DNA of 64,000 nt from Sulfitobacter sp. JL08 (GCF_003352045.1 NZ_CP025815.1:2356001-2420000); one strand, 5' to 3'; positions 36,527 to 45,500 are shown, counted from the stretch's first letter. Translations and numbers: made by a program. Notes: a model not told the origin generated them from the sequence alone.

Positions 36527-37435
36527 ATGACTGATATTGACTGGCGCCACCTTCCCGCCCTCACTACGCTTCGTGCCTTTGAGGCAACGGCACGGATGAA
36601 GGGGTATTCAGCTGCGGCCAGAACACTCAATGTTACACCTGCGGCTATTGCGCAGCAGGTCCGCAAGCTTGAGGTCGAAGTCGGTGCTGCGCTGGTTCAA
36701 CGCGAAGGGCGAGGATTGGTGCTAACCGAGGCGGGACGTCATCTTGGCCTGTCACTCCGCGAGGCATTTGCCTTGATTTCAAGTGGTGTCGCTGAGGCCC
36801 AACGAATGCAAGAAGATCACGGAGTCCGGGTTTCCACGACTCACTATTTTGTAAATTCTGTCATATTGCCGAACCTCAGCGATTTCTGGTCACAGAACCC
36901 CAAGACACAGGTCTCATTTGTTCCCGATGGCAACCAAAGTCCGATCGATCTCGATAATTTTGATATTGCCATTCGTGGCTTTCGTAAGGGAGCCACCTGG
37001 GAAGGGTACGATGCGCAGTCGCTGCTTGAGACACCGGCAATAATTTGCGCCGCCCCGAGTTTGCTGAGCGGCGGAAAGCCGGACCTGTATACATTGCCGT
37101 GGGTGGCCGAACATGGTTTCAAGGAAGCCGAGTTGCACGAATTCGCCCGGCGCGCGGGTTTTAATCCAGAAACGATGCGGATCGTCGATCCTGGCGATGC
37201 AAGGTACGAAATGGAAGCAGCCCTGATGGGGTTTGGACTGATGCTAACCACCGAAGTCATTGTGCGAAAGCATCTGAAAGACGGGACGCTTGTCTGGGTC
37301 GACACACCGCTTGATGAGACGGTTGTTTATCAGGCGATTTGTCGCAAGGGCACCAAGGCTAAACCGGTGCGTACACTTCTCGATTGGCTAAAAGTATTGT
37401 GTGCACCTCTATCCTATGATGGCCGGCCCTCGTGA
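36527..37435 (+). CDS. LysR-family regulator (GcvA-like)
   Basis: 302 residues. The HTH reads YSAAARTLNVTPAAIAQQVR, followed by VQREGRGLVLTEAG. LPALTTLRAFEATAR at the N-terminus is the GcvA-subgroup opening. The DUF4242 gene is divergent 175 bases upstream, the likely target. Tail-to-tail with another GcvA-like gene at 37675. Confidence 0.85.
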   Translation: MTDIDWRHLPALTTLRAFEATARMKGYSAAARTLNVTPAAIAQQVRKLEVEVGAALVQREGRGLVLTEAGRHLGLSLREAFALISSGVAEAQRMQEDHGVRVSTTHYFVNSVILPNLSDFWSQNPKTQVSFVPDGNQSPIDLDNFDIAIRGFRKGATWEGYDAQSLLETPAIICAAPSLLSGGKPDLYTLPWVAEHGFKEAELHEFARRAGFNPETMRIVDPGDARYEMEAALMGFGLMLTTEVIVRKHLKDGTLVWVDTPLDETVVYQAICRKGTKAKPVRTLLDWLKVLCAPLSYDGRPS

Positions 37436-37674
37436 AACTTGACAGCCAATCGCAGCCTTCCCAGCCAGAGGTGAACCAAGAGTTTCGGGCGACCTCAAGT
37501 GGTTTCAATTAAATGGTGTCCGACAATAGTTGGGCAATCGATTTGGTTGAAAATGGCTCCTCGCCGTCGTTCGCTGTTTCATCCACGAACGTCGGCTTTC
37601 TTACAGAAAACAGAGTTTTTCAACACAATCAGCCCAAAGCAGACCTGCCGTCAGCGCTCCATACAAGGTAAAGA

Positions 37675-38574
37675 TCAAGCACGGTTTAGCTGCTCAAGTT
37701 CATTTTGGTACCATTCGGCAAAAGCAATCAGGCGCGGGTCCGGGTATGCGGTCTCAGCATAAACGACATACATGCTTTTCTCAGAAGGAACTGTTTCGGG
37801 ATGCAGTCGAACGAGGTGGCCATTGCGTACATCGGCTTCGGTCAACAGGGTGTCGGCGAGCGCAACGCCATTGCCCGATAAAGCAAGATCAATGGCCTTG
37901 GCGCGGTCAGAATACTCAATCAGTTGCTGGCGCGCGTCAGGAAGGGCATTGCACTGAGCAAACCATCTCGGCCAATCGCCTTGAGTACCGAGGTTATATG
38001 CAAGGGGCAACTTGGCAATCTCTTCAGGAGACATTGGCAAATCATACTCTTGCACCAGTTCCGGTGCGGCCACTGGGCCGACCTGATCTTGCCTGAGCAA
38101 GATCGAAGCGAGGCCTGACCACGAACCGTCTCCGTACCGCACTGCACCGTCAATATCACTGCCTTTGAGGATTACGACATCTGCGTCCATCTCCGGCATA
38201 ATGCGAATATCTGGATAAACCTCGTGAAAATTCCGTAGCAGGGGCAACACCATTCGGTTTGCGTAGAACGGAGCAACTGACAGCTTCAGACTACCAGCCA
38301 TCTGCTGACTGCTGATCCGCTCAACAGAGGCCTGCATTTGCGCAAAAGCACCAAATAGACCTTCAGCAAACTCTCTTGCTGCATCCGTCAGCACGAGTTG
38401 GCGGGTCTTTCGGTGAAAGAGTTTCTTCCCAAGATGATCTTCGAGTGCACGAACCTGATGGCTTATCGCCGCCTGTGTCACATGTAACTCTTCTGCCGCT
38501 TTCTTGAAGCTCTGATGCCGGGCGGCGGCTTCAAAGGCGTGTAACTGTTTGAGCGGAGGCATTCGGAAGACCAT
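37675..38574 (-). CDS. LysR-family regulator (GcvA-like)
   Basis: 299 residues; a start at the fifth codon (MPPLKQLHAFEAAAR) is more typical of the GcvA group. HTH: FKKAAEELHVTQAAISHQVR. The substrate domain contains DGAVRYGDGSWSGL, typical of GcvA homologues. It is divergent from the small hypothetical gene at 38694, only 120 bases away, which is the likely target. Confidence 0.85.
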   Translation of the reverse strand: MVFRMPPLKQLHAFEAAARHQSFKKAAEELHVTQAAISHQVRALEDHLGKKLFHRKTRQLVLTDAAREFAEGLFGAFAQMQASVERISSQQMAGSLKLSVAPFYANRMVLPLLRNFHEVYPDIRIMPEMDADVVILKGSDIDGAVRYGDGSWSGLASILLRQDQVGPVAAPELVQEYDLPMSPEEIAKLPLAYNLGTQGDWPRWFAQCNALPDARQQLIEYSDRAKAIDLALSGNGVALADTLLTEADVRNGHLVRLHPETVPSEKSMYVVYAETAYPDPRLIAFAEWYQNELEQLNRA

Positions 38575-38693
38575 AACGCATCATACACAAATTTTTCTTT
38601 TCTATGTACCAAAAAACCATCGTTTGTCATGGGCCCCCAGACCGGAGCATTCTTTCTTCAGAGACCACCAAATCAAGAGACCATAAAGAGGAA

Positions 38694-38948
38694 ATGACAA
38701 TGCACTCCGGACAGAAAACCAAGCCATTTGCTGACTACGAAATGATGATGCTTCGGGAGGGGTGGAACCCCCGATGTGAACTACTTGAGTTGGAAATTAC
38801 CCGGCTTGAAGCTGGCCATGAAATGCGCGGGAGTTTCACATGCGAGGTCTGCGTCCGCCTTGGTGCACCAAGCAGCAAATGGCCGAAACGAGCCCCAATC
38901 TTGTCTTTGATATGTTTCCCGGAAAATTTTGCTAATTCTGCAAAGTAG
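38694..38948 (+). CDS. Hypothetical protein, probably 3' truncated
   Basis: 84 codons from ATG 38694, which has AAAGAGGA upstream, so the start looks real. The sequence FADYEMMMLREGWNPRCELL then EITRLEAGHEMRGSFTCEV does not match a family I know. The last 25 codons have a different, less protein-like composition and stop 14 bases before the IS6 left end, suggesting the gene was cut during rearrangement. Probably the original target of the divergent LysR regulator. Confidence 0.4.
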   Translation: MTMHSGQKTKPFADYEMMMLREGWNPRCELLELEITRLEAGHEMRGSFTCEVCVRLGAPSSKWPKRAPILSLICFPENFANSAK

Positions 38949-38962
38949 ACATCTTCTTTGTT

Positions 38963-39779
38963 GGTGCTGTCAGACTAATTCGAATTCGTCTCTGCAAGGA
39001 CAATATGACTGCCCTTTATTCCGCACCGAGACCGCGCCACTCAGCCAGAGCGGCGGCACGGTTGAGTTTGAAATTCGTTCGACTTAAGAGGCTGCGTTCC
39101 TGATTAAAGTGGTTGTAGACGGAAGCGTGGACGGCGGCGAATTTCTGCAAACTTCGCATCCGTCTGAACCGAAGCATGGCTCGCTCTCGTCGTCGAAACG
39201 GCAGGTGTGAATTCTCCACTCGGTTGTTCATCCACCGGCCCGTTTCCTGCCTGTCTGCGGCGCCGATCTCTTTCAGCGCAGCACCATATGAGCGCAGCAG
39301 GTCCGTGACGAACACCTCCGGGCAACCATGCTTACGCATTGCTTTCTGTCAGAATTTCAATGCGGCCTTCTTGTCGCGCGTCTTTGTGACGAAGCTTTCC
39401 AGAACTTCGCCTTCATGATCGACGGCCCGCCAAAGATAATGTCGCTCCCCGTTGATCTTCACGAACATCTCGTCAAGATGCCAGCGCCACTTGCTTGATT
39501 TCATACCGGCAATTCGGCGTTTTCGGATCTCCGCCGCGAACATTGGACCGAACCGATGCCACCAGTACCTCACAGCCTCATGACTGACATCGATGCCGCG
39601 CTCGTGCAGCAAATCTTCGACATTCCGAAGCGACAGCGGGAAACGGACGTACAGCATTACCGCCAGGCGGATTATCTCACGGCTCGTTTTGAAATAGCGA
39701 AATGGATCAGGTTTGGTCATCCGACGAGGCTACAAAACCGCCCTGCCCGCCTCAAGCTAGTTTTCTTTGACAGTACCCC
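38963..39779 (-). mobile_element. IS6-family insertion sequence, copy 4
   Basis: The left end GGTGCTGTCAGAC begins at 38963 and the right end TTTGACAGTACC ends at about 39777-39779. The flanks (tctttgtt and cccgcatg) do not match, so no target duplication is visible. The transposase gene carries a nonsense codon. The left flank is a truncated hypothetical gene and the right flank a TRAP operon. Confidence 0.85.
39016..39720 (-). pseudogene. IS6-family transposase with internal stop codon
   Basis: 234 codons, close to copy 1 at 2082-2786. After KKAALKF the frame has TGA (at about 39346-39348) where copy 1 has a Leu codon, then continues in the same frame with QKAMRKHGCPEVFVTDLLRS to the normal end. 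The lesion is a substitution, not an indel. All catalytic contexts are intact (WHLDEMFVKI, VTDLLRSYG, NNRVENSH). The copy is inactive unless the stop is suppressed. Confidence 0.85.
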
Positions 39780-39782
39780 CGC

Positions 39783-39923
39783 ATGGGGTACTACGATTAC
39801 GCCCGCATCAGCAAGACGTTCGAAATGCGCATTCCAAGCGCATCAGGGGCAGCAGAAGACGACCTCGAAGAAAAACCAACCTTAACCAAACCCGACAAGG
39901 AGACATCTTATGGACAGACGTAA
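39783..39923 (+). pseudogene. Short coding tail upstream of the TRAP operon
   Basis: Right after the IS6 end a frame reads MGYYDYARISKTFEMRIPSA, then SGAAEDDLEEKPTLTKPDKE and stops at 39923, overlapping the start of the TRAP binding-protein gene by 14 bases. The charged, proline-bearing tail looks like the C-terminus of a gene whose body was removed by the IS event. Family not recognised. Confidence 0.35.
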
Positions 39924-40995
39924 ATTTCTAGCATCAGCGGGGATCGGCACAGCGGCGGCCGCCCTGGCCTCGCCGGCCATTGCACAGGACAAACGCCAAT
40001 GGAAAATGGTCACTGCTTGGCCAAAGAACCTGCCTGGGCCCGGAGTGGCCGCGCAAACACTGGCGGATCGTATCACCACATTGTCTGGCGGGCGGATCGA
40101 AGTGAAGCTTTTCCCCGCCGGCGAACTGGTTCCGGGGCGCGGCGTATTTGACGCTGTCAGCGAAGGCACGGCCGAACTTTACCATGCGGTTCCCGCATAT
40201 TGGGGGTCTAAATCCAAGGGCATCCTGCTATTTGGGTCGCAGCCTTTCGGCCTGCGCGCGGATGAGCAGTTCGGCTGGCTTTATCACGGCGGTGGTCAGG
40301 CGCTTTATGACGAGATGTATGGCCGTTTCGGTATCAAGCCGTTCCTGTGCGGTAACTCCGGCCCACAATGGGGTGGTTGGTTCCGCGACGAGATCAATTC
40401 GGCCGAAGACCTGAAAGGCATGAAGTTCCGTACCACCGGGCTGGCCTCGGAAATGGCATCAAAACTGGGAATGGCCGCAGAAGCCATGTCAGGCCCGGCG
40501 ATGTTCCAAGCCTTGCAAACTGGTGCGCTGGATGCGGGTGAATTCATCGGGCCTTGGACGGATAGTGCGCTTGGTTATCATCAGGTCGCCAAGAACTACT
40601 ATTGGCCCGGTGTCGGAGAGCCGTCCTCTGCCGAGGAATGCGGTATCAACGCGGCAGCCTTTGCAGAACTGCCCGATGATCTGAAGCAGGTTGTCAGCCT
40701 CGCCTGCGAAAGCCTCTACAACCCGGTTTGGACCGAATACACAACCAAACACGCAGCGGCGCTACGAACACTTGTCGCTGATGAAGGCGTACAGGTAAAA
40801 ATGTTCCCCGAGGACGTGATCAACGCCATGGGCACTGCCGCCGCCGAGGTGATCGACGAGTTGCGTCAGGACGAGGACGAGTTGGTTAAGCGGATTGCGG
40901 AAAGCTTTGTTGCTTACCGCGACTCTGTGGGTAGCTATATGGTCTATGCTGACAACGGCCAGATGAACGCACGTGCTGCGGTTATGGGCTACTAA
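39910..40995 (+). CDS. dctP: TRAP transporter substrate-binding protein (DctP family), Tat signal
   Basis: 361 residues, AAGGAG 11 bases upstream. A twin-arginine signal (MDRRKFLASAGIG) ends near AIAQ. The mature protein has the DctP/TAXI-like pattern of the mannitol/chloroaromatic group: WKMVTAWPKNLPGPGVAAQ, YHAVPAYWGSKSKG and GMKFRTTGLASEM. The conserved Arg of KFRTTG binds the carboxylate of the ligand in this family. First of three genes for a sodium-driven importer; the ligand is not predictable. Confidence 0.88.
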   Translation: MDRRKFLASAGIGTAAAALASPAIAQDKRQWKMVTAWPKNLPGPGVAAQTLADRITTLSGGRIEVKLFPAGELVPGRGVFDAVSEGTAELYHAVPAYWGSKSKGILLFGSQPFGLRADEQFGWLYHGGGQALYDEMYGRFGIKPFLCGNSGPQWGGWFRDEINSAEDLKGMKFRTTGLASEMASKLGMAAEAMSGPAMFQALQTGALDAGEFIGPWTDSALGYHQVAKNYYWPGVGEPSSAEECGINAAAFAELPDDLKQVVSLACESLYNPVWTEYTTKHAAALRTLVADEGVQVKMFPEDVINAMGTAAAEVIDELRQDEDELVKRIAESFVAYRDSVGSYMVYADNGQMNARAAVMGY

Positions 40996-41002
40996 GACGA
41001 CC

Positions 41003-41032
41003 TGCCTGCGCGAAGCACCTTTCGCGCAGGCA
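41003..41032 (+). promoter_or_regulatory. Hairpin between dctP and dctQ
   Basis: TGCCTGCGCGAA (41003-41014) and TTCGCGCAGGCA (41021-41032) form perfect 12-bp arms with a six-base loop, and no T-run follows. As with the ABC operon hairpin at 25694, it lies between the binding-protein gene and the membrane genes and would favour higher dosage of the binding protein. Confidence 0.65.
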
Positions 41033-41055
41033 TCATTTCGCTTTGGGAGGGGCCG

Positions 41056-41550
41056 ATGGAAAAACTGGCAAACTCGATCGACGCCTTCAACACAGGCTTC
41101 GCCAACTTGGTTAGATGGCTTGCGCTGTTCATGGTGCTGGTGCAATTCACAATCGTCGTCGGGCGCTATGCTTTTGGTGTGAACTATATCGCCGCTCAGG
41201 AAAGCGTGCTTTATATGCATGCGACCCTATTCATGCTGGGTGCGGGTTACACGTTATTGGTCGACAAACACGTCCGCGTGGATGTGTTCTATGCCAAGGC
41301 CAGCCCGCTAACCCAAAGACGCATTGATATTTTTGGCCACCTCTTCCTGCTTTTGCCCTCCATGGCCGCGCTGCTTTACTGGTCTTGGCCGTCGGTGCGC
41401 AACTCCTGGAAAATCCTCGAAGGCCCTCTTTCCGTCGGCGGCATTGAAGCCGTGTTCCTGATGAAATCCCTGATCCCGGCCTTCTGCATCCTTGTCATGC
41501 TTCAGTCCGTATCGCTGTTGATCCGGCTCATTCTGCAAAGGCCATCGTAA
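41056..41550 (+). CDS. dctQ: TRAP transporter small permease (DctQ family)
   Basis: 164 residues with four membrane helices. GVNYIAAQESVLYMHATLFM and the LVDKHVRVDVFYAKASPLTQ segment are the standard DctQ core. GGAGG precedes the ATG. Its stop shares one base with the dctM start, so translation is coupled. Confidence 0.87.
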   Translation: MEKLANSIDAFNTGFANLVRWLALFMVLVQFTIVVGRYAFGVNYIAAQESVLYMHATLFMLGAGYTLLVDKHVRVDVFYAKASPLTQRRIDIFGHLFLLLPSMAALLYWSWPSVRNSWKILEGPLSVGGIEAVFLMKSLIPAFCILVMLQSVSLLIRLILQRPS

Positions 41551-43100
41551 TGACCGAATATCTGGACCTTTTCATGTTCGCAGCCTTGATGGGCGCGATC
41601 CTGCTGGGCTTTCCTGTGTCCTTTTCCATCGCAGGTATTGCGGTAATGTTTGCCTATATCGGCTGGTATACGGACCATATGGACATCACCCTGCTGGGCG
41701 CCATGGGCCAACGTGTTTTTGGCCTTTTGTCCAACAACGTGCTGATCGCCATTCCGCTGTTTGTCCTCATGGGGGCCATTCTGGAGAAAAGCCGCATCGC
41801 GGAAGAACTGCTTGACACTATGGGGCGCCTTTTTGGCCAGCTCCGCGGTGGTTTGGGGATTTCCGTGGTACTTGTGGGCGCGCTTCTGGCGGCCTCAACC
41901 GGTATCGTCGGAGCGACGGTTGTTGCCATGGGGCTGATCGCCCTGCCAGCCATGTTACGTGCAGGATATGACCCGCGTGTCGCCTCGGGCATCGTATGTA
42001 CAGCGGGCACGCTGGGGCAGATTATCCCGCCTTCAACGCTGTTGATCATACTTGCCGACGTCATGTCAAACTCGTTCCAGCAGGCCCAGTACGAACAGGG
42101 TAAATTCTCGGTCGAGGCGCTGTCCGTTGGCCAGTTCTTTGCCGCCGCTGTTGTCCCCGGCCTGCTGCTGGTCAGCCTTTATCTGATCTATATCCTCTTG
42201 CGGGGCTGGATCCGGCCACAAGACATGCCGCCGGCCCCGGCAGATCTGGCAAAACCCGATCGTGCCGAAGTCATCCGCGCCGTTGTGCCACCGATCCTGC
42301 TGATCTTTGCGGTTTTGGGTGCAATTCTGGGTGGTGTCGCCACCCCGACCGAAGCTGCCTCGGTCGGCGCTGTGGGGGCGGTTCTGATGACTGGACACAA
42401 GATGGCCATAAACCCCAAGCTAATTATGTTTGGAACGGCCGCCCTTATCTCGCTTGGTATCCTTGCGGGGGCCTTCCCCGTCCGCTTTCAACGCGATGAC
42501 CTTAGCAACGGAACCTTTGCATTGGGCGTCTTCTACGCGGGTCTGGCCGTCGTCGGCATGGTTGCCGTCATTCTCGCCCTGCGCTCGGCTCTCAAAGAAA
42601 AAATCGTGCATGAGGCGATCAATTCGACCCTGACCATGACCTCGATGATTTTCGCCACAATTCTTGCGGCCGGCATCTTCAGCCTTGTTTTCATCGGCTT
42701 GGGTGGAGAAGAGCGTGTCGTGGGCATCCTGAGCAATATGCCCGGCGGCGCCACCGGTGCGTTAGTTTTCTGCATGATCTTCATCTTCTTTCTGGGGTTC
42801 TTTCTGGATTTTGTTGAAATCTCGGTCATTGTTCTGCCGCTAGTCACACCGATACTCATACTGCTCGGTCATGATCCAATCTGGCTGGGCGTGCTGATTG
42901 CCATCAACCTGCAAACCAGTTTCCTCACCCCACCATTCGGCTTTTCACTGTTTTATCTAAGGGGGGCCGCTCCAAAAGAAGTCACGACAGGCCACATATA
43001 CGCGGGCGTCGTGCCTTTTATCGGGATTCAGGCGATTGGCGTGATTTTGATCTGGATGCTTCCGTTTTTGGCAACATGGTTACCGTCGGTACTGTTCTGA
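41550..43100 (+). CDS. dctM: TRAP transporter large permease (DctM family)
   Basis: 516 residues, longer than the usual 430 owing to a mid-protein insertion of extra hydrophobic segments around residues 280-350, as in the mannitol/chloroaromatic DctM group. Family motifs include PLFVLMGAILEKSRIAEELL, ASTGIVGATVVAMGLIALPA and TLGQIIPPSTLLIILADVMS. Completes the three-gene importer. Confidence 0.88.
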   Translation: MTEYLDLFMFAALMGAILLGFPVSFSIAGIAVMFAYIGWYTDHMDITLLGAMGQRVFGLLSNNVLIAIPLFVLMGAILEKSRIAEELLDTMGRLFGQLRGGLGISVVLVGALLAASTGIVGATVVAMGLIALPAMLRAGYDPRVASGIVCTAGTLGQIIPPSTLLIILADVMSNSFQQAQYEQGKFSVEALSVGQFFAAAVVPGLLLVSLYLIYILLRGWIRPQDMPPAPADLAKPDRAEVIRAVVPPILLIFAVLGAILGGVATPTEAASVGAVGAVLMTGHKMAINPKLIMFGTAALISLGILAGAFPVRFQRDDLSNGTFALGVFYAGLAVVGMVAVILALRSALKEKIVHEAINSTLTMTSMIFATILAAGIFSLVFIGLGGEERVVGILSNMPGGATGALVFCMIFIFFLGFFLDFVEISVIVLPLVTPILILLGHDPIWLGVLIAINLQTSFLTPPFGFSLFYLRGAAPKEVTTGHIYAGVVPFIGIQAIGVILIWMLPFLATWLPSVLF

Positions 43101-43101
43101 T

Positions 43102-43147
43102 GGTGTTGTCAGACAAATGCGAACCAGTCTCTGCAAGGACAGCGACA
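43102..43147. repeat. Solo IS6 left-end remnant
   Basis: GGTGTTGTCAGACAAATGCG followed by AACCAGTCTCTGCAAGGACA matches about 45 bases of the left ends of IS6 copies 1, 2 and 4. No transposase sequence follows. With IS6 copy 4 at 38963 it brackets the TRAP operon. Confidence 0.65.
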
Positions 43148-43221
43148 CTGCACGAGTTCCATGTTGGACAGATTCAGTGCATCTTGAAGTGAGTTGGCAC
43201 ACACGAGGTCGGAATTTATAA

Positions 43222-43475
43222 ATGACAACAGTTGAACGGCGAAGAGCTTTAGCGCGTTTATTGCGACGATTCGATGTTGGCCATGAACTAATTAGGGTCG
43301 GAGACTTCGGTGACGGTGGTTACCTTGTGCCCGACGATCTGTCTAAAATAAGGGCTTGCTTTTCACCTGGAGTATCCAAGCAAGCGAGTTTTGAGATGGA
43401 CCTTGCAAAGCGAGGCATCCAGTCCTTCATGGCGGATGCATCAGTCGACGGACCGGCTGAGGACGTGCCGGGTGG
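43222..43475 (+). pseudogene. FkbM-type methyltransferase N-terminal fragment
   Basis: From ATG 43222 the frame reads MTTVERRRALARLLRRFDVG, then RVGDFGDGGYLVPDDL, ACFSPGVSKQASFEMDLAKR and FMADASVDGPAED. The GDGGYLxPDDL ... CFSPGVS ... FE.DLA pattern is the N-terminus of FkbM-like methyltransferases associated with glycan synthesis. It is cut at about 43475 by an IS3 remnant, before the S-adenosylmethionine-binding core is complete. Confidence 0.6.
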
Positions 43476-43599
43476 CCACATAGCACCTCAACCTGCCGTA
43501 GCTTCGTGACAATCTCTTCCGGCTTGTGTCGCTTGATTCCCATCTTTGATCCTCCGTTTCCTAACTATAGGGGCGGACCACTTCAAAGGGGGAGGATCA
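43475..43599 (-). mobile_element. IS3-family 5' end with start of OrfA
   Basis: On the minus strand an ATG at 43543 starts MGIKRHKPEEIVTKLRQVEV, the usual N-terminus of IS3-group OrfA. Upstream is the terminal sequence TGATCCTCCCCCTTTGAAGT beginning at 43599. Only about 125 bases remain. The element truncates the FkbM fragment on one side and a YdcF-like fragment on the other. Confidence 0.7.
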
Positions 43600-43920
43600 G
43601 TCATCTCTCGATCAAGAAAAATTGCCGGATGCGACTGTCGTTTTTACGGGTGGCATGGAAAGAATATATCGGGGATTAGATCTGCTGAAACAGGGCGAGA
43701 CAGGTATTTTTTTATTTCTGGCATTGATATGGATGGTACATATCAACAAGAGATGATGGCGAGACACCTGGCAAAGGACGGATTGTCTTTATACGACTTC
43801 GACGATGGCCGCCTGATGCTGGGAGGCAACTGCTACCGCGGAAATGGCGATTCCAGACTTTTCAGGGAAATGGGCAGGATATCGCAGATCTGTCGGCCTG
43901 GGGTATATTTATACCTCTGA
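43600..43920 (+). pseudogene. YdcF/DUF218-like fragment with homopolymer frameshift
   Basis: From the IS3 end one frame reads LDQEKLPDATVVFTGGMERI and YRGLDLLKQGETG. After the T7 run at 43707-43713 the other frame carries on with FFISGIDMDGTYQQEMMARH and LSLYDFDDGRLMLGGN. DAxVVxTGGxxRIxxGLxLLxxG followed by LFISG is the opening of the YdcF/SanA-type DUF218 family, so adding one T would restore a single protein. The start lies in the IS, and similarity fades after about 43830. AT-rich compared with its neighbours. Confidence 0.4.
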
Positions 43921-44165
43921 AAGGGCCGGGAACGCCCGCAGAAAATTTAATTTTCTGCATTATATCAATAACTTAGAAGGTGGTAGCTGGGGTGGTAGGA
44001 TTCGAACTTCCAGTACATCTTTTGATGCTGCAGAAATAGAGAATTTAAATCAGTTAGTTACAGGATGAATCCCATCCCTTTGAGTCTGGGCGGTAGCTGT
44101 TGGCCCCGGAGGAGGCGGAAGGTGCGGCATAGCAAGTCCGGTCTCCTGCCAAGTCGAAAGAGCGT
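43921..44165. other. AT-rich remnant region
   Basis: A frame running to 44068 (SGKWAGYRRSVGLGYIYTSE ... SFDAAEIENLNQLVTG) may be the decayed continuation of the YdcF-like fragment, but I recognise no domain. The rest is non-coding up to the convergent gene at 44166. Confidence 0.25.
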
Positions 44166-45500
44166 TCATACCCGCTCATCCAAAAGACCAAGTTCTTCCC
44201 ACATCCAGCGGAAATCGTACTCTGCCATAGGAGATCCGGGCTCGCGCGCACTCGCGTTCTCAATGTGTTTCAGCCAGGCGATGACTTTCTTACGACCAGC
44301 GGTACTGCGTGCGGCCTGCCGCGGCGTTTTCTCCGCGAGTGCTGGAACTGGTTTGTCCAGAGTTTCCCGATAGTGCCGATCGAGATTTTCATGGATAATT
44401 TGTCTGGCGACATCCGGCGGGACCTCGTCGGACGGAGCGTCTCGTTGCTCTGCCATCGCTTGTTCGGCCGTTGTGATGGACGTCAACGGTGCCTTCACCA
44501 ATCCGTCGAGTGCGCTCATCAGCATCACGCGCCCGGCTTCAGCCCGTTCGGCCGAGTTGACCGATAGGATCAGTGCCTTGCCCATCAATTCCAAATATCC
44601 GAGGACCGTCTGGCCGGCCTTCGACGTGTGCATAGCTAAAGCACCTTTAGCACCGCCGTAGGTTGCCGGTTCCGTGGTCACCCAACTCCATGCCTTCTGT
44701 CCGTAAGATAAAAGCTCCGGGTGTCGGGCAAGGCGAGATATCACATCTTTCTGCAGAACACCGGCCGCGAACGGAAACCTCAGGTCATGGAATTCCAAGG
44801 GGTCCCCATTGCTGTTGGTCAGTGTCGGCAGTTCGTGTGCAAGAACCTTTGGCAATTCCGCGAACAGCCAGGCATTCGCGAAGAGTGGTGCGCAACCGCG
44901 CTTTTGATCTTTGGTCAGAGTGAGTGTCTGACGCGGGCCGAGCTCCAGTGTATGACGGAGGCCGTCGAGCAGCAGCTCAGCTGCCTCTGATGAGAATTGC
45001 AGCAAGGCCCCAGATATCACGTAGTCATCACCCTGCTTCACGACGCGCACCGCAATGCGATCCCAGGGCTTCAGGCTGCGTGTCGCGCTCTTCTCGCGCA
45101 CGGTGACGGGTTCAGAGGCATTAAGAAGGTCGCGAACAACCATCGACTTGCCAGGCACAATCTGACTCACCTCAAAAAGGCTTGGGGCGGCAGACCTCAA
45201 TCCGGTGAGGTATTCACGATCTGCGGCACTCTCAGTCCAACCGCGCTGCTTAAGATACTGCTCGACGACATTGGTTTCTCCGGGGTCAAACGAGCGAGCC
45301 AGCAAGTCTTCAAAGGCGCAGCCCCAAAGCGTCATCGGCCAAGTCTCGCCGAGCAGCTCACTCAAATCTCCGAATTCCAGGTCAAACTCATCAAGAGCTG
45401 GCCCAATGTGCTCGGCCAGAACCTCGAACATCCGCTGGTGCCAAACGTCATCGCGTCGAATGAAGCCAACGAGGCCATCGATACCGTTCCCCTTTGCCAT
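44166..45500 (-). CDS. Conserved hypothetical protein, 444 residues
   Basis: From MAKGNGIDGLVGFIRRDDVW at 45500. No signal peptide or membrane helix; it looks soluble and helical in its C-terminal half. The middle contains SLKPWDRIAVRVVKQGDDYV, a small beta-barrel-like stretch. The C-terminal segment LDKPVPALAEKTPRQAARST, then YDFRWMWEELGL, resembles the tail domain of DUF2384/MbcA-type antitoxins and of large SEC-C-associated proteins (PLPALxGxTPREAAxT). I do not know its function. It is isolated between glycan-gene remnants and an IS200 element. Confidence 0.55.
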   Translation of the reverse strand: MAKGNGIDGLVGFIRRDDVWHQRMFEVLAEHIGPALDEFDLEFGDLSELLGETWPMTLWGCAFEDLLARSFDPGETNVVEQYLKQRGWTESAADREYLTGLRSAAPSLFEVSQIVPGKSMVVRDLLNASEPVTVREKSATRSLKPWDRIAVRVVKQGDDYVISGALLQFSSEAAELLLDGLRHTLELGPRQTLTLTKDQKRGCAPLFANAWLFAELPKVLAHELPTLTNSNGDPLEFHDLRFPFAAGVLQKDVISRLARHPELLSYGQKAWSWVTTEPATYGGAKGALAMHTSKAGQTVLGYLELMGKALILSVNSAERAEAGRVMLMSALDGLVKAPLTSITTAEQAMAEQRDAPSDEVPPDVARQIIHENLDRHYRETLDKPVPALAEKTPRQAARSTAGRKKVIAWLKHIENASAREPGSPMAEYDFRWMWEELGLLDERV

